From Micromonospora cremea (GTDB taxonomy: Bacteria; Actinomycetota; Actinomycetes; Mycobacteriales; Micromonosporaceae): DNA of 64,000 bases. The translations under genes were made by a program, and so were the position numbers. Position 1 is the first letter of the stretch. Every line of letters starts with the position of its first letter. The DNA lies in assembly GCF_900143515.1 (NCBI RefSeq), contig NZ_FSQT01000002.1:4341501-4405500 (forward strand), in the 5' to 3' direction. The notes below the pieces were generated by a model. That model was not told the DNA's origin, made no database searches, and worked only from the letters and a program-made list of their open reading frames with translations. Positions 50,432 through 59,315 of the stretch are shown here, piece by piece.

Positions 50432-51721
50432 TCAGGCCCTCCCGGCGACCCGCTGGCCGGGCACGTCCGCTTCGGCCGGGTCGCTGGTCCGCTCGCCCTT
50501 TTGGTCCAGCAACTGCATGACCGGGGTCGCCGCGATGCCGTGCACCACCACGGAGACGAGCACCACCAGCCCGACCGTGGCCCAGAGCAGCTCCGCCTGC
50601 GGGAAGTCCGCCTTCGTGGTGGCGTACGCCAGGTAGTAGAACGAGCCCACGCCGCGGATGCCGAACAACGAGATCACCCAGTGCTCGGCCGGCCGGCCCG
50701 GCGCGCCCCGCAGCGACAACCAGCCGACCAGCGGCCGGACCAGGAACACCAGCGCCACCCCGACGGCCGCCGCCGGCCAGGTCAGCGGAGCGAGCAGGCC
50801 GCCGACGATCGCGCCGCCGAGCAGCAGCAACAGCACCAGGGTGAGCAGCCGTTCGATCTGCTCGGCGAAATCGTGCAGCACCGAGTGGAACTCGTGGGTC
50901 CGCTCGGCGGCCCGGATCGCGCGGGCGGCCACGAACACCGCCAGGAACCCGTACCCGCCGATCACCTCCATCAGCCCGTACGCCAGGAAGGTGGCGGCCA
51001 GCGCCAGGAAACCCTCGGCGTGCCGGGCCAGCCGCAACTGGCTGGGCGCCCGGAAGAACAGCTTGCCGAGCAGCCAGCCGATGAGCAGGCCGCCGCCGGC
51101 CCCGGCGCCGACCTTCCAGAGCACGTCGACGGTGAACCAGTCGGCCAGCCAGTCCCGCGGCGCGAGGCTGGTCGAGGCGATGGCGATGGCCGCGTAGACG
51201 AACGGGAACGCCAGCCCGTCGTTGAGGCCCGCCTCGGAGGTCAACGCGAAGCGGACCTCGTCCTCGGAGTCCTCCACGTCGGTCGGCTCGCCGACCTGCA
51301 CGTCGGCGGCGAGCACCGGATCGGTCGGGGCCAGGGCGGCGCCCAGCAGCAGCGCGGCGGCCGGCACCAGCCCGGCCCACCACCAGCCGAGCAGCGCCAC
51401 CGACGCGATGCACAGCGGCATCGCGATGACCAGCAGGCGCCACGTGGACGACCACTTCGCCCAGCTCAACGGTCGGTCGATCTTGAGCCCGGCGCCCATC
51501 AGGGCGACGATCACCCCGATCTCGGTCAGGTGGGTGGTCAGCTCCGGGTGGGCCAGCGGGTCTGGTGTGGGCAGCCCGACCGGCAGCAGGAAGACCACCA
51601 TCCCCAGGGCGAGGAAGGCGATCGGCATGGACAGCGGCCGCCGCTCCAGCACCCGGGGCAGGATGCCTGCGAGCAGGGCGCCCAGGCCCACCAGCGCGAA
51701 CGCCACGTCTACCGGTTCCAC
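50432..51721 (-). CDS. cation:proton antiporter (CPA1/NhaP type)
   Basis: A 429-residue antiporter with about twelve helices. The ion site is in LGAALAPTDPVLAADVQVG and TSEAGLNDGLAFPFV, and the arginine helix in SLFGIRGVGSFYYLAY. The short C-terminal tail (about 20 residues) is the main difference from the antiporter at 23846. It likely moves Na+ or K+ out in exchange for protons. ATG at 51719-51721. Confidence 0.93.
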   Translation of the reverse strand: MEPVDVAFALVGLGALLAGILPRVLERRPLSMPIAFLALGMVVFLLPVGLPTPDPLAHPELTTHLTEIGVIVALMGAGLKIDRPLSWAKWSSTWRLLVIAMPLCIASVALLGWWWAGLVPAAALLLGAALAPTDPVLAADVQVGEPTDVEDSEDEVRFALTSEAGLNDGLAFPFVYAAIAIASTSLAPRDWLADWFTVDVLWKVGAGAGGGLLIGWLLGKLFFRAPSQLRLARHAEGFLALAATFLAYGLMEVIGGYGFLAVFVAARAIRAAERTHEFHSVLHDFAEQIERLLTLVLLLLLGGAIVGGLLAPLTWPAAAVGVALVFLVRPLVGWLSLRGAPGRPAEHWVISLFGIRGVGSFYYLAYATTKADFPQAELLWATVGLVVLVSVVVHGIAATPVMQLLDQKGERTSDPAEADVPGQRVAGRA

Positions 51722-51827
51722 CGTGCCACCCTCCGACCGTGCCCACGCGGTGCGGGCAGGTGGTCACAGACCATGCCCCGCGAGCCGGACGTGTAAGCCT
51801 CGGTGCTACGGCGAAGGGGAGGATTCC

Positions 51828-52505
51828 TCAGCGTGGGCGGGTGACCGGCGAATCGTCCAGTGTGGCCAGCAGCGCGGCCGGGTCGTCGTACACCGCCACC
51901 GCGCCGGCGCCGGCCAGCTCGCCCCGGCTGGTGCCGCCGCAGGTCAGCCCGACGCACGGGATGTCCAGCTTGCCGGCGGCCGCGACGTCCCAGATGGAGT
52001 CGCCGACGAAGACCACCCGCTCGGCGGCCAACCCGGACTGATCGAGCGCGGCGACCAGAATGTCCGGAGCGGGCTTGCTCTGCTGGGCGTCCGCCGACGA
52101 GGTGACCGTGTCGACCACGTCGTCGGCGTTCAGCGCGTGGCGCAGTGCGCCGACCTCAGGTTCGGAGGCGGAGGTGGCGAGCACCACCCGCAGCCCCCGC
52201 TCGGCGCAGGCGCGCAACAGGGCCGCCGCCCCGGGCAGCGGCGTGAGCCGTTCCCAGTACTCGGCGTACAGGGTGTCGTGCGCGTCGCGCAGCTTCGCGT
52301 CGGCGTCACGGTCCCGTTCCGGGCCGAGCAGGTGCTCCAGGAGCTTGTCCGAGCCCATCCCGATCGACCGGTGCACGGTCGCCATCGGCACCGGTTGGTC
52401 GGACTGGCGCAGCGCCTCCCACCAGCTCACGGTGTGCAGGTAGGTGGTGTCGACGAGGGTGCCGTCGACGTCGAAGAGGACCCCGGTGGGTCGGTCGGTG
52501 CGCAT
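51828..52505 (-). CDS. HAD-superfamily phosphatase
   Basis: A 225-residue haloacid dehalogenase-like phosphatase. Motif I is FDVDGTLVD (nucleophile and acid Asp), motif II VVLATSAS, motif III the Lys in SKPAPDI, motif IV VGDSIWDVAAA. The cap domain follows motif I, as in phosphoglycolate phosphatase. The substrate is unknown. ATG at 52503-52505. It is co-directional with the antiporter downstream. Confidence 0.93.
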   Translation of the reverse strand: MRTDRPTGVLFDVDGTLVDTTYLHTVSWWEALRQSDQPVPMATVHRSIGMGSDKLLEHLLGPERDRDADAKLRDAHDTLYAEYWERLTPLPGAAALLRACAERGLRVVLATSASEPEVGALRHALNADDVVDTVTSSADAQQSKPAPDILVAALDQSGLAAERVVFVGDSIWDVAAAGKLDIPCVGLTCGGTSRGELAGAGAVAVYDDPAALLATLDDSPVTRPR

Positions 52506-52567
52506 GGGGTCCTCCTACCCGATGAGCCGCCGGCTGACCCATCCAGGCTCGGCGTGCACGGCCGGTT

Positions 52568-54703
52568 TCAGCGGCGCTCGGCCGGCGGAATCAGGATCTC
52601 GAACCAGACCGTGGAGCCGCGGACCGTCGGGTCGGTGCCCCAGGCGTCACTGAGCTGCTCGATCAGGCCGAGCCCCCGCCCGCGACTGCTCAACGTGTCG
52701 GTGCGGGCCCGGGTCACGGTCCCGCGGGTGCCGGAATCGGCGACCGAGACCAGCAGCCGCTCGGGGCTGAGGTCGATCTCCACCCGGGCGGCGGTGCCGG
52801 CGTGCAGCAACGCGTTGGTGGTCAGCTCGCTGGTGCACAGCACCGCCGCACCGATCACCGCCTCGGGCACCTGCCACTCGGTGAGCTGGCCGCTCATCCA
52901 GTGCCGGACCCGGCTGGGGGCGGTCGGCTCCGCCGGCACCTCCATGCTCGCCGAGCGGCTGGGCATGAGCGCGTGCTCGACCGCCAGCACGGCCACGTCG
53001 TCCTCGGTGCCGCCGGGCACCGCGGCGGTGGCCACCGCGCAGAGCGCGCGGGGGTCACTGCTGCCGGCCTTGGCGACCGCGTCGCCGAGCGCGTCCAGCC
53101 CGACGGTGAGGCTCTGCCTGCGGCGCTCCACCACGCCGTCGCTGAACAGCAGCAGGGTGTCGCCGGGGCGGAACGCGACGGTGGTGGTGGCCGGCCGGCC
53201 GCCGAGCCCCAGCGGGGGGCCGACCGGCATCGTCAGGTATTCGGAGTGTGAGCGACCGTCCGGGGTGCAGCGACGGATCAACGGCGCGGGGTGCCCGGCG
53301 CTGGCCAGGGTGAACTCGCGCCGATCGGCGTCGATCACCCCGAACACCACGGTGACGAACAGTTCGTGCGTGCCTGCCTCCGCGCCCAGGCTGGTCACCA
53401 GCCGGTCGAGCCCGGCCAGCACCGCGTCCGGGGCAGGGTCGGCCAGGGCCAGCGCGCGCAGCGCCGCGCGGACCTGGCCCATCCGCGCGGCGGCCTGTAC
53501 GTCGTGCCCAGCGACGTCGCCCAGCACGACGCCGAGGCCGCCGGTGGGCAGCAGGAACGCGTCGTAGAAGTCCCCGCCGGCCGCGTTGCCGTCCACGCCC
53601 GGGTCGTAGCGGGCCGCGATCCGCAGCCGCGGCAGGTCCGGCAGGTTCTCCGGCAGCATGCTGCGTTGCAGCAGCTGGGCGGTGCCGTGCTGGGTCTCGA
53701 ACCGGCGGGCCCGCTCCGCCGCCTGGCCGATCAGCTCGGCCGAGGCGGCCAGCAGCGCCCGTTCGGCGGCCGACCAGGTGTGCGGCACCTGGTAGCCGAC
53801 CGCCAGCCCGCCACGGACCACCGAGGTGCCCAGCGGCAGCGCGGCCAGCGAGCGGATCTTCTGGTCGTGGCGGTCCACCGCAATCTCCCGCAGCGGCTGC
53901 CCGTCCCGGGTGAACGATGGCCCGCCGGAGCGGGCCGCGTCCACCACCGGGGCCGACCAGTCCGCCGGGATGCGCCGCCAGAGCGGCGGCAGGCGCTCGT
54001 CGGCCTCGTCCATCAACTCACCGCGCACCCGGCGCACCATCCGCCATCCGCCACCGCCCTCGTCGACCGCGAACGCGACCCGGTCGGCGTCGAACGTTCT
54101 GATCGCGTACCGCAGCGCCACCCGGGCCACGTCGTCGAGGGTGAGGGTGCCGGCGAGCGCGGCGGCGACCTCGCTGAGGCCCTGCAACTGCTCGGTGACG
54201 TGGGTGGTTTCGGCGGCGATCGTCAGCATCCCGACGATCTGCCCGGTGCTGTCGCGAACGGGGGAGTGGCTCCGGGTGAAGACGGCCTGCTCGGCGACGC
54301 CGGAGCGGCCGCGGACCATCGGGAGCGTGCTCTCCTTCTCCAGGAACGGCACGCCTTGCCGGTAGGCGCGCTCGATCACCTCGCCGACGCCGGGCAGCGT
54401 CCAGATCTCGGCGTACACCTCGGCGGACGGGCGGCCGAGGGCCGCGGGGTGCTTGCTGCCCAGCAGGTCGGCGTAGCCGTCGTTGTAGAGCAGGACGAGG
54501 TCGTCGCCGTACGCCAGCGCCATCGGCATCGGGGAGGCGAGGATCAGATCGACCACGGCCCGGACTGCGGGGTCCCACCCCTCGGGCGGCCCGAGCGAGG
54601 TGCCGGCCCAGTCGTGGGCGAGCACGGCGGCAGCGCCCGGTCCGGTGGATGCGCCCGGGACCGGGGTTGCTGGCGTGGGGACTCGCCCGACCGTTCCTGG
54701 CAT
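52568..54703 (-). CDS. PAS-GAF-SpoIIE phosphatase with C-terminal anti-sigma-type ATPase domain
   Basis: A 711-residue signalling protein. Order: PAS-like sensor (about 40-170), GAF (175-340), SpoIIE/RsbU-type PP2C phosphatase (365-560; AGGDFYDAFLLPTGGLGVVL, VLGDVAGHD), and an RsbW-like HATPase domain (590-711; VLCTSELTTNALLHAGTAA, VADSGTRG). In Bacillus and Streptomyces such domains control sigma factors by partner switching: the phosphatase activates an anti-anti-sigma factor and the ATPase is the anti-sigma kinase. Here both are in one protein. TAGGCT lies 8 bp upstream of the ATG. Confidence 0.92.
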   Translation of the reverse strand: MPGTVGRVPTPATPVPGASTGPGAAAVLAHDWAGTSLGPPEGWDPAVRAVVDLILASPMPMALAYGDDLVLLYNDGYADLLGSKHPAALGRPSAEVYAEIWTLPGVGEVIERAYRQGVPFLEKESTLPMVRGRSGVAEQAVFTRSHSPVRDSTGQIVGMLTIAAETTHVTEQLQGLSEVAAALAGTLTLDDVARVALRYAIRTFDADRVAFAVDEGGGGWRMVRRVRGELMDEADERLPPLWRRIPADWSAPVVDAARSGGPSFTRDGQPLREIAVDRHDQKIRSLAALPLGTSVVRGGLAVGYQVPHTWSAAERALLAASAELIGQAAERARRFETQHGTAQLLQRSMLPENLPDLPRLRIAARYDPGVDGNAAGGDFYDAFLLPTGGLGVVLGDVAGHDVQAAARMGQVRAALRALALADPAPDAVLAGLDRLVTSLGAEAGTHELFVTVVFGVIDADRREFTLASAGHPAPLIRRCTPDGRSHSEYLTMPVGPPLGLGGRPATTTVAFRPGDTLLLFSDGVVERRRQSLTVGLDALGDAVAKAGSSDPRALCAVATAAVPGGTEDDVAVLAVEHALMPSRSASMEVPAEPTAPSRVRHWMSGQLTEWQVPEAVIGAAVLCTSELTTNALLHAGTAARVEIDLSPERLLVSVADSGTRGTVTRARTDTLSSRGRGLGLIEQLSDAWGTDPTVRGSTVWFEILIPPAERR

Positions 54704-54841
54704 GTTCGCAGCCTAGCCGGCTGCCGGACAGGCGCATCCGATCATGGCCGCGGGGTGTCGCGAGCCCCGTCGCGGTGGCTGTTCGGGCAGTTCACGGCCC
54801 CTGTTCGGCGACTTGTCGGAAAAAACGTGGCGAGCCGCGCG

Positions 54842-54866
54842 GACTGCCGCACCGGTGGCCGGGTAT
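54842..54866 (+). promoter_or_regulatory. SigB/SigF-like promoter (GACT-N15-GGGTAT)
   Basis: GACT at 54842-54845, 15 bases, GGGTAT at 54861-54866, 35 bp before the channel-like gene. The -10 is exact for the Streptomyces SigB pattern; the -35 fits GNNT. Confidence 0.5.
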
Positions 54867-54901
54867 GCGCCCGGCGCAGTCCATGCGACAGGAGGGACAT
54901 C

Positions 54902-55714
54902 ATGCTGAAAACCCTCGCGGTCGGGCAGGCCGACATCGGTGATGCCATCGCCGACACCTGGAGGTCGGTGCTGCTCTTCATCCCGAAGGCCGTGGCCTTC
55001 ATCGTGATCCTCGTGGTCGGCTGGCTCATCGCCAGAGCGGTCCTGAAGATCGTGGACACGGTACTGGAACGGGTGCACTTCGACCGGGCGGTCGAACGCG
55101 GAGGCATCAAACGTGCGCTGGAGAGAACGAAGTACGACGCCAGCGACATCCTGGCCAGACTGGCGTACTACGCGGTACTGCTGTTCACGCTGCAGTTCGC
55201 GTTCGGCGTCTGGGGGCCCAACGCGATCAGTGACCTGATCAGCGGCGTGGTGGCCTGGCTGCCGCGCGCGTTCGTGGCGATCATCATCGTGGTGGTGGCG
55301 GCCGCGATCGCGAACGCCGTCCGTGATCTGGTCACCGGGGCGCTGGGCGGTCTCTCGTACGGCAAGGTCCTGGCCGACCTGACGGCCATCTTCATCATCG
55401 CGCTCGGCGTGATCGCGGCGCTGAACCAGGTGGGTATCGCCACCACGGTGACCACGCCGGTGCTGATCGCGGTGCTCGCCACGGTGGCCGGCATCCTGAT
55501 CATCGGTGTCGGTGGTGGTCTGGTGAAGCCCATGCAGAACCGGTGGGACCGCTGGCTGGACCGGGCGGCCGAGGAGGCTCGGGCGGTGCAGGAGAGCCGG
55601 CGGGCGACCACGGCCGGACGCGGTGACGTGGAGCGGCAGATGGCCGACCGTGGGGGCGACCGCACCCAGGCCATGCCGCAGGTCGAAGAGCAGGCGACGC
55701 AGTACCGCCCGTAG
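54902..55714 (+). CDS. CmpX-like membrane protein (mechanosensitive channel family)
   Basis: A 270-residue protein with four to five transmembrane helices and a charged C-terminal tail. VAFIVILVVGWLIARAVLKI and DLISGVVAWLPRAFVAIIIV match the conserved TM-helix repeat of the CmpX/small mechanosensitive channel group. ATG at 54902 follows AGGAGG. A stress-type promoter sits upstream. It probably helps with osmotic stress. Confidence 0.85.
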   Translation: MLKTLAVGQADIGDAIADTWRSVLLFIPKAVAFIVILVVGWLIARAVLKIVDTVLERVHFDRAVERGGIKRALERTKYDASDILARLAYYAVLLFTLQFAFGVWGPNAISDLISGVVAWLPRAFVAIIIVVVAAAIANAVRDLVTGALGGLSYGKVLADLTAIFIIALGVIAALNQVGIATTVTTPVLIAVLATVAGILIIGVGGGLVKPMQNRWDRWLDRAAEEARAVQESRRATTAGRGDVERQMADRGGDRTQAMPQVEEQATQYRP

Positions 55715-55739
55715 CGGGGCGGAACGGCACAGCGACGAG

Positions 55740-55777
55740 GGGGAGGGTGTTCCGCGTGTGGCGCGGACGCCCTCCCC
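55740..55777. terminator. hairpin after the CmpX-like gene
   Basis: Arms 55740-55756 and 55762-55777 pair with one bulge and one mismatch (GGGGAGGG with CCCTCCCC at the base), five-base loop. It lies 26 bp after the channel gene stop. Confidence 0.65.
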
Positions 55778-55850
55778 ACGCGCTACCGGTCGCTGGCCGG
55801 CGCTGCGGCCGGTCGCCCCCTGCGGCGGCGTCCGACCCTGCGGCGGATGG

Positions 55851-56204
55851 TCAGGTCCGGTCCAGCGCGCGAGCCAGCGCGCAGACCGCGACCAGCCGGG
55901 TGAGCAGCCACTCCGGCTCGCTCCAGTCCACCGGGCCGCTCGGCGGCACCCACCCGTGCTCGACGGCGGCCGCGCGGACCCCCTCGGCGTAGCCGGCGAG
56001 CGTCGCGGCGGTCAGCGGGCGGCGGTCCCCGTCGAGGCTGTCCCGCACGGCGGCCGCGTGCTGGTCGACCAGGGCCAGCAGGCCGGGTCGCGCCGCGGCG
56101 GCGGCGAGCCCGGCGGTGCCCACGGAGACGGTGAGAGCTGCCAGGGTGGACCGCGCCGAGTCGACGGCGGTACGGGGGGCGACCCGGTTGAACGGCACAC
56201 GCAT
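55851..56204 (-). CDS. DUF6401 family protein
   Basis: A 117-residue protein of DUF6401, a family described as natural-product-biosynthesis associated and common in Micromonosporaceae. Markers are GLLALVDQHAAAVRDSLDG, GYAEGVRAAAVEHGWVPPSG and VDWSEPEWLLTRLVAVCALA. It is all-helical and soluble. ATG at 56202-56204; TAGCCT just upstream may be the -10 of a leaderless message. No biosynthetic cluster is near, so its role here is unclear. Confidence 0.85.
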   Translation of the reverse strand: MRVPFNRVAPRTAVDSARSTLAALTVSVGTAGLAAAAARPGLLALVDQHAAAVRDSLDGDRRPLTAATLAGYAEGVRAAAVEHGWVPPSGPVDWSEPEWLLTRLVAVCALARALDRT

Positions 56205-56365
56205 GGTGACCGAGGCTAACCGACCGCTGACCCGGTCGACCTCGGCCGCTCGGCGGGTGTCGGCTGCGCCACCGGCCGACCCGGGCTGACCGCGAGGGTT
56301 GATCCGGCACAGACGGGGCAGCAGGAGAACCACGGCACAGGGCGGCACAGAGCACGGAGGAACGG

Positions 56366-56815
56366 ATGGGACAGCAGGCGGATGGGCCGGACGAGCAGCA
56401 CCGCCGGCCGGCCGGGGTGAGCGACGCGACGGTCGCCGCGCTCGGCAAGCTCAGCGAGGCGCTGGAGTGCGTCGAGCGGGCCCGGGGGCACCTGTACTCG
56501 CTGCACCAGCTGATCGGGCACGCGGACCTGATGCTCGACGACGCGGTGGAGCAGTTCCGCGCCGCCGGGCATCCGCAGCTCGCCGACCGGATCGACACCG
56601 AGCTGCTGGGCCGTAACGTCATCGCCGGACGGTGGACGTTCCAGATCGTCGAGGACTTCGACGACGGCTACCACGCGCTGTTCCGGGAGCTGGACCGGCA
56701 GGCCCGCGAGGAGTTGGTGGGCGGGCGACGCCACCTCTACGAGGCGGAGATGAAGGAGCGACGCCGCAGCCGGGGCGAGCCGGGGCACGAGGCCCGACCG
56801 GGCGGCGAAGGCTAG
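56366..56815 (+). CDS. conserved hypothetical helical protein
   Basis: A 149-residue soluble protein that I do not recognise by name. It is mostly helical: KLSEALECVERARGHLYSL, then a conserved-looking stretch VIAGRWTFQIVEDFDDGYHA and a charged tail ending EMKERRRSRGEPGHE. GGAGGAACGG precedes the ATG. Its TAG stop overlaps the stop of the convergent small gene within a CTAG. Confidence 0.7.
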   Translation: MGQQADGPDEQHRRPAGVSDATVAALGKLSEALECVERARGHLYSLHQLIGHADLMLDDAVEQFRAAGHPQLADRIDTELLGRNVIAGRWTFQIVEDFDDGYHALFRELDRQAREELVGGRRHLYEAEMKERRRSRGEPGHEARPGGEG

Positions 56816-57021
56816 TCGCCGGTCGCGTCCGCCGGCCGTCGCCGGGCCGCGTCGTCGGCGATGATCACGGTGGCCACCATCAGCGCGACGCAGAGGCTGA
56901 ACAGCCACGACTCGTCGGAGACGAGCCAGGCGGAGACGGGCGCCTGCAGCGCGGCGAGCAGGAAGCCGAGCCAGGCGAGCCGGCGCTGTCGCGGGGAGAG
57001 GATTCCGGAGCCTTGATGCAT
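56812..57021 (-). CDS. 69-residue membrane protein
   Basis: A small protein with two hydrophobic helices (LAWLGFLLAALQAPVSAWL and LFSLCVALMVATVIIA) and a basic tail. Function unknown. Its stop codon shares the palindrome CTAG with the stop of the convergent gene, so the two coding regions overlap by four bases. Confidence 0.65.
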   Translation of the reverse strand: MHQGSGILSPRQRRLAWLGFLLAALQAPVSAWLVSDESWLFSLCVALMVATVIIADDAARRRPADATGD

Positions 57022-57179
57022 CCCGAAATTCTTACGCGAACTGGTCGGTCTGCCGTCCTCCGATCGGTCGATTCTGGATGAGCTGTCCGTTTTCTCGACC
57101 GTCCGGACACCACTTCTTGCCGCCGCGAGCGACAGCCCGGAGCTGGCGGTAGGGTGCCGCTGCGGCAGGATGGTGCCCC

Positions 57180-58481
57180 GTGTCCACCACGCCCACGCCG
57201 CCCCGCGCCTCGCTGCTCCTGCTGGCGTACCTCGCCTTCGTGAGCCTCGGCCTGCCCGACGGCCTGCTCGGTGTCGGTTGGCCCTCGATCAGGGCCGACT
57301 TCGGCGTACCGACCGAGGCGGTCGGCCTGCTACTCACCGCGGGCACCGTCGGCTACCTCACCTCCAGCGTGCTGGCCGGGTTCACACTGGCCCGGGTCGG
57401 GGTGGGCGCGCTGCTCGCCGGCAGCACCCTGCTGGCCAGCCTGGCGCTGACCGGGTACGCCGCGAGCACCGGGCTGGCCGTGCTGGTGGGCTGCGCGCTG
57501 CTGCTCGGGCTTGGCTCCGGCGCGATCGACTCCGGGCTCAACGCGTACGTCGCCGGCGCCTTCGGCCCGCGCCACATGAACTGGATGCACGCCTTCTTCG
57601 GGCTGGGCGTGGCGATCGGCCCGCTGATCATGACCGCGGCGCTGAGCGCGGGGCTGGCCTGGCGGTGGGGGTACGGCATCGTGGCCGCCGCCCAGCTCGC
57701 CCTCGCCACCGCGTTCGCGCTCACCGTACGGGCCTGGCGGCACCGCGTCCCCGCCTCCACCGAGCCGGGCGCCGCGGTCGCGACGTCCCCCGCCCCGCCG
57801 GCGGCACAGCTCCCGATCCGGGCCACGCTGAGGCTGCCCGCGGTCTGGTCCGGGGCGCTCGCCTTCGCGCTGTACGTGGCCATCGAGGTGTCCGCCGGGC
57901 TGTGGGCGTTCCTGCTGCTGACCGAGGGGCGCGGGCTGGGCCCCGCGGTGGCCGGTGGCTGCGTCTCCGCCTACTGGGGCAGCCTCTTCGTCGGCCGGGT
58001 GGTGCAGGGCGTGGTGGCCGAGCGGCTGGGGGCCCGGTTGGTGCTGCGCGGCAGCCTGGCCGGGATGGCCGTCGGTGCGGCGCTGATCGCCGTACCCGGG
58101 TCGGCCGCGCTGGCCGTGCTCGGTCTGGTCGTGGTCGGTTTCGCCGCCGCGCCGGTGTTCCCGCTGCTCACCCTCACCACCGCCGACCGGGTCGGGGTGG
58201 CGCACGCGGACCGGGCCATCGGGCTCCAGATCGGCGCCGCCGGCGTGGGGGCGGCGCTCGTTCCTGCCGGGCTCGGCGTACTGATCGGCAACCTGTCGGT
58301 GCAGGTGCTCGGCCCGGCCCTGGTGGTGCTCGCGCTGGCGCTGGTCGTGCTGTACGAGTTGGGCGCCCGCCGGCCCGGCCCGGATCAGCCCAGGTCGCCC
58401 GTTCAGGTCGGGACCGGTCAGACCGGTACGGCGGGTCAGCCGGTGTCCGGCCCGGTCCTGCCGGTGGTGGACGGGCGGTAG
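57180..58481 (+). CDS. MFS transporter
   Basis: A 433-residue major facilitator with twelve helices; SLGLPDGLLGVGWPSIRADF is typical of the fucose/sugar-type and FHS branch, but the substrate is unknown. GTG at 57180; TAGGGT near 57147 could be its -10. The last 46 bp overlap the convergent small gene at 58436. Confidence 0.88.
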   Translation: MSTTPTPPRASLLLLAYLAFVSLGLPDGLLGVGWPSIRADFGVPTEAVGLLLTAGTVGYLTSSVLAGFTLARVGVGALLAGSTLLASLALTGYAASTGLAVLVGCALLLGLGSGAIDSGLNAYVAGAFGPRHMNWMHAFFGLGVAIGPLIMTAALSAGLAWRWGYGIVAAAQLALATAFALTVRAWRHRVPASTEPGAAVATSPAPPAAQLPIRATLRLPAVWSGALAFALYVAIEVSAGLWAFLLLTEGRGLGPAVAGGCVSAYWGSLFVGRVVQGVVAERLGARLVLRGSLAGMAVGAALIAVPGSAALAVLGLVVVGFAAAPVFPLLTLTTADRVGVAHADRAIGLQIGAAGVGAALVPAGLGVLIGNLSVQVLGPALVVLALALVVLYELGARRPGPDQPRSPVQVGTGQTGTAGQPVSGPVLPVVDGR

Positions 58482-58696
58482 GCGCGGTCCGGGTCGGTCG
58501 GCTCCCGGCCGGCGCCCCTGGCCTGACCGCCCCGGTCCGCTGCCGCCGGTCCGTGCCCGAACGCGGCCTCCTCGCCGGCGTCGTTGCCGGTCACGTCGTC
58601 GGCCTGCCCGTCGATGCTGGAGCCCGCCACGGCGCGTTCCAGTTCCTCCAGCGGAGTCCGTTCCTCGTCGCGCCACACCCTGTTGTCGTCGGTCAT
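58436..58696 (-). CDS. 86-residue acidic hypothetical protein
   Basis: A small acidic protein: NRVWRDEERTPLEELERAV then SSIDGQADDVTGNDAGEEAA, with a polar tail. It has no membrane helix and I do not recognise the family. ATG at 58694-58696. The best evidence that it is real is a near-perfect stress promoter (GTTT-N15-GGGTAC) ending 10 bp upstream. It overlaps the MFS gene by 46 bp. Confidence 0.65.
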   Translation of the reverse strand: MTDDNRVWRDEERTPLEELERAVAGSSIDGQADDVTGNDAGEEAAFGHGPAAADRGGQARGAGREPTDPDRAYRPSTTGRTGPDTG

Positions 58697-58706
58697 GTCT
58701 TCAGCG

Positions 58707-58731
58707 GTACCCGGGCGCGATGATCGCAAAC
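58707..58731 (-). promoter_or_regulatory. SigB/SigF-like promoter (GTTT-N15-GGGTAC)
   Basis: On the minus strand: GTTT (58728-58731), exactly 15 bases, GGGTAC (58707-58712). Both boxes are perfect matches to the known pattern. The start codon of the small acidic gene is 10 bp downstream. Confidence 0.75.
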
Positions 58732-58756
58732 GGGTGGTGGCCGGCCCGGGACACGG

Positions 58757-58787
58757 CGATGGCCGCCGGGAACTCCGGCGGCCATCG
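58757..58787. terminator. hairpin after the SRPBCC gene
   Basis: 13-bp perfect arms 58757-58769 and 58775-58787 around a five-base loop, 17 bp beyond the SRPBCC stop. Confidence 0.75.
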
Positions 58788-58804
58788 GACTTCGGTGCTC
58801 AGGA

Positions 58805-59266
58805 TCACGGCTGCGGGCGGTCCACCTTGCCACGCCAGGCGCCGGTCTCCTGACCGCGTCGCTCGATGTAGGTCTTGAACCGCTCCAGGTCACCCTTGGC
58901 CCGCCGGTCGACGATGCCGAGCTTGTCACCGGCCTGCTCGAGCACCCCGTGCGGCTCGAACTCGAGCTGGAGGGTGACGCGGGTCTTGTCCTCGTCCAAC
59001 CGGTGGAAGGTCACCACGCCGGCCTGCTGCGTGCCGCCCGTGGAACGCCAGGCGACCCGCTCGTCGGGGAGCTGCTCGGTGATCTCCGCGTCGAACTCGC
59101 GCTTGACCCCGGCGATGTCCACCGTCCAGTGGGTCATCGTGTCGGTGAGCTGCCGAACCTCCTGCACGCCCTCCATGAACTCGGGGAACTCCTCGAACTG
59201 CGTCCACTGGTCGTACGCGGTGCGAATCGGTACGGAGACGTCGACATGTTCGGTAACACCACTCAT
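58805..59266 (-). CDS. SRPBCC (polyketide cyclase/START-like) protein
   Basis: A 153-residue SRPBCC-fold protein, typical of the small actinobacterial cyclase/dehydrase group: EHVDVSVPIRTAYDQWTQFE, then FPEFMEGVQEV and FEPHGVLEQAGDKLGIVDRR. It has a hydrophobic ligand cavity in this family; the ligand is unknown. ATG at 59264-59266 follows GGAGGTTTCCTG. It is 49 bp downstream of the DUF2795 gene and probably shares its stress promoter. Confidence 0.9.
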   Translation of the reverse strand: MSGVTEHVDVSVPIRTAYDQWTQFEEFPEFMEGVQEVRQLTDTMTHWTVDIAGVKREFDAEITEQLPDERVAWRSTGGTQQAGVVTFHRLDEDKTRVTLQLEFEPHGVLEQAGDKLGIVDRRAKGDLERFKTYIERRGQETGAWRGKVDRPQP

Positions 59267-59315
59267 CAGGAAACCTCCTTTGGTCGCCGGTCGTTCGGAT
59301 CGGGGGACGATCCGG

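Noticed and set aside
55851..56204. A natural product cluster, suggested by the DUF6401 name
   Set aside because: No polyketide, peptide or terpene synthase gene is in the window; the family name alone is weak evidence.
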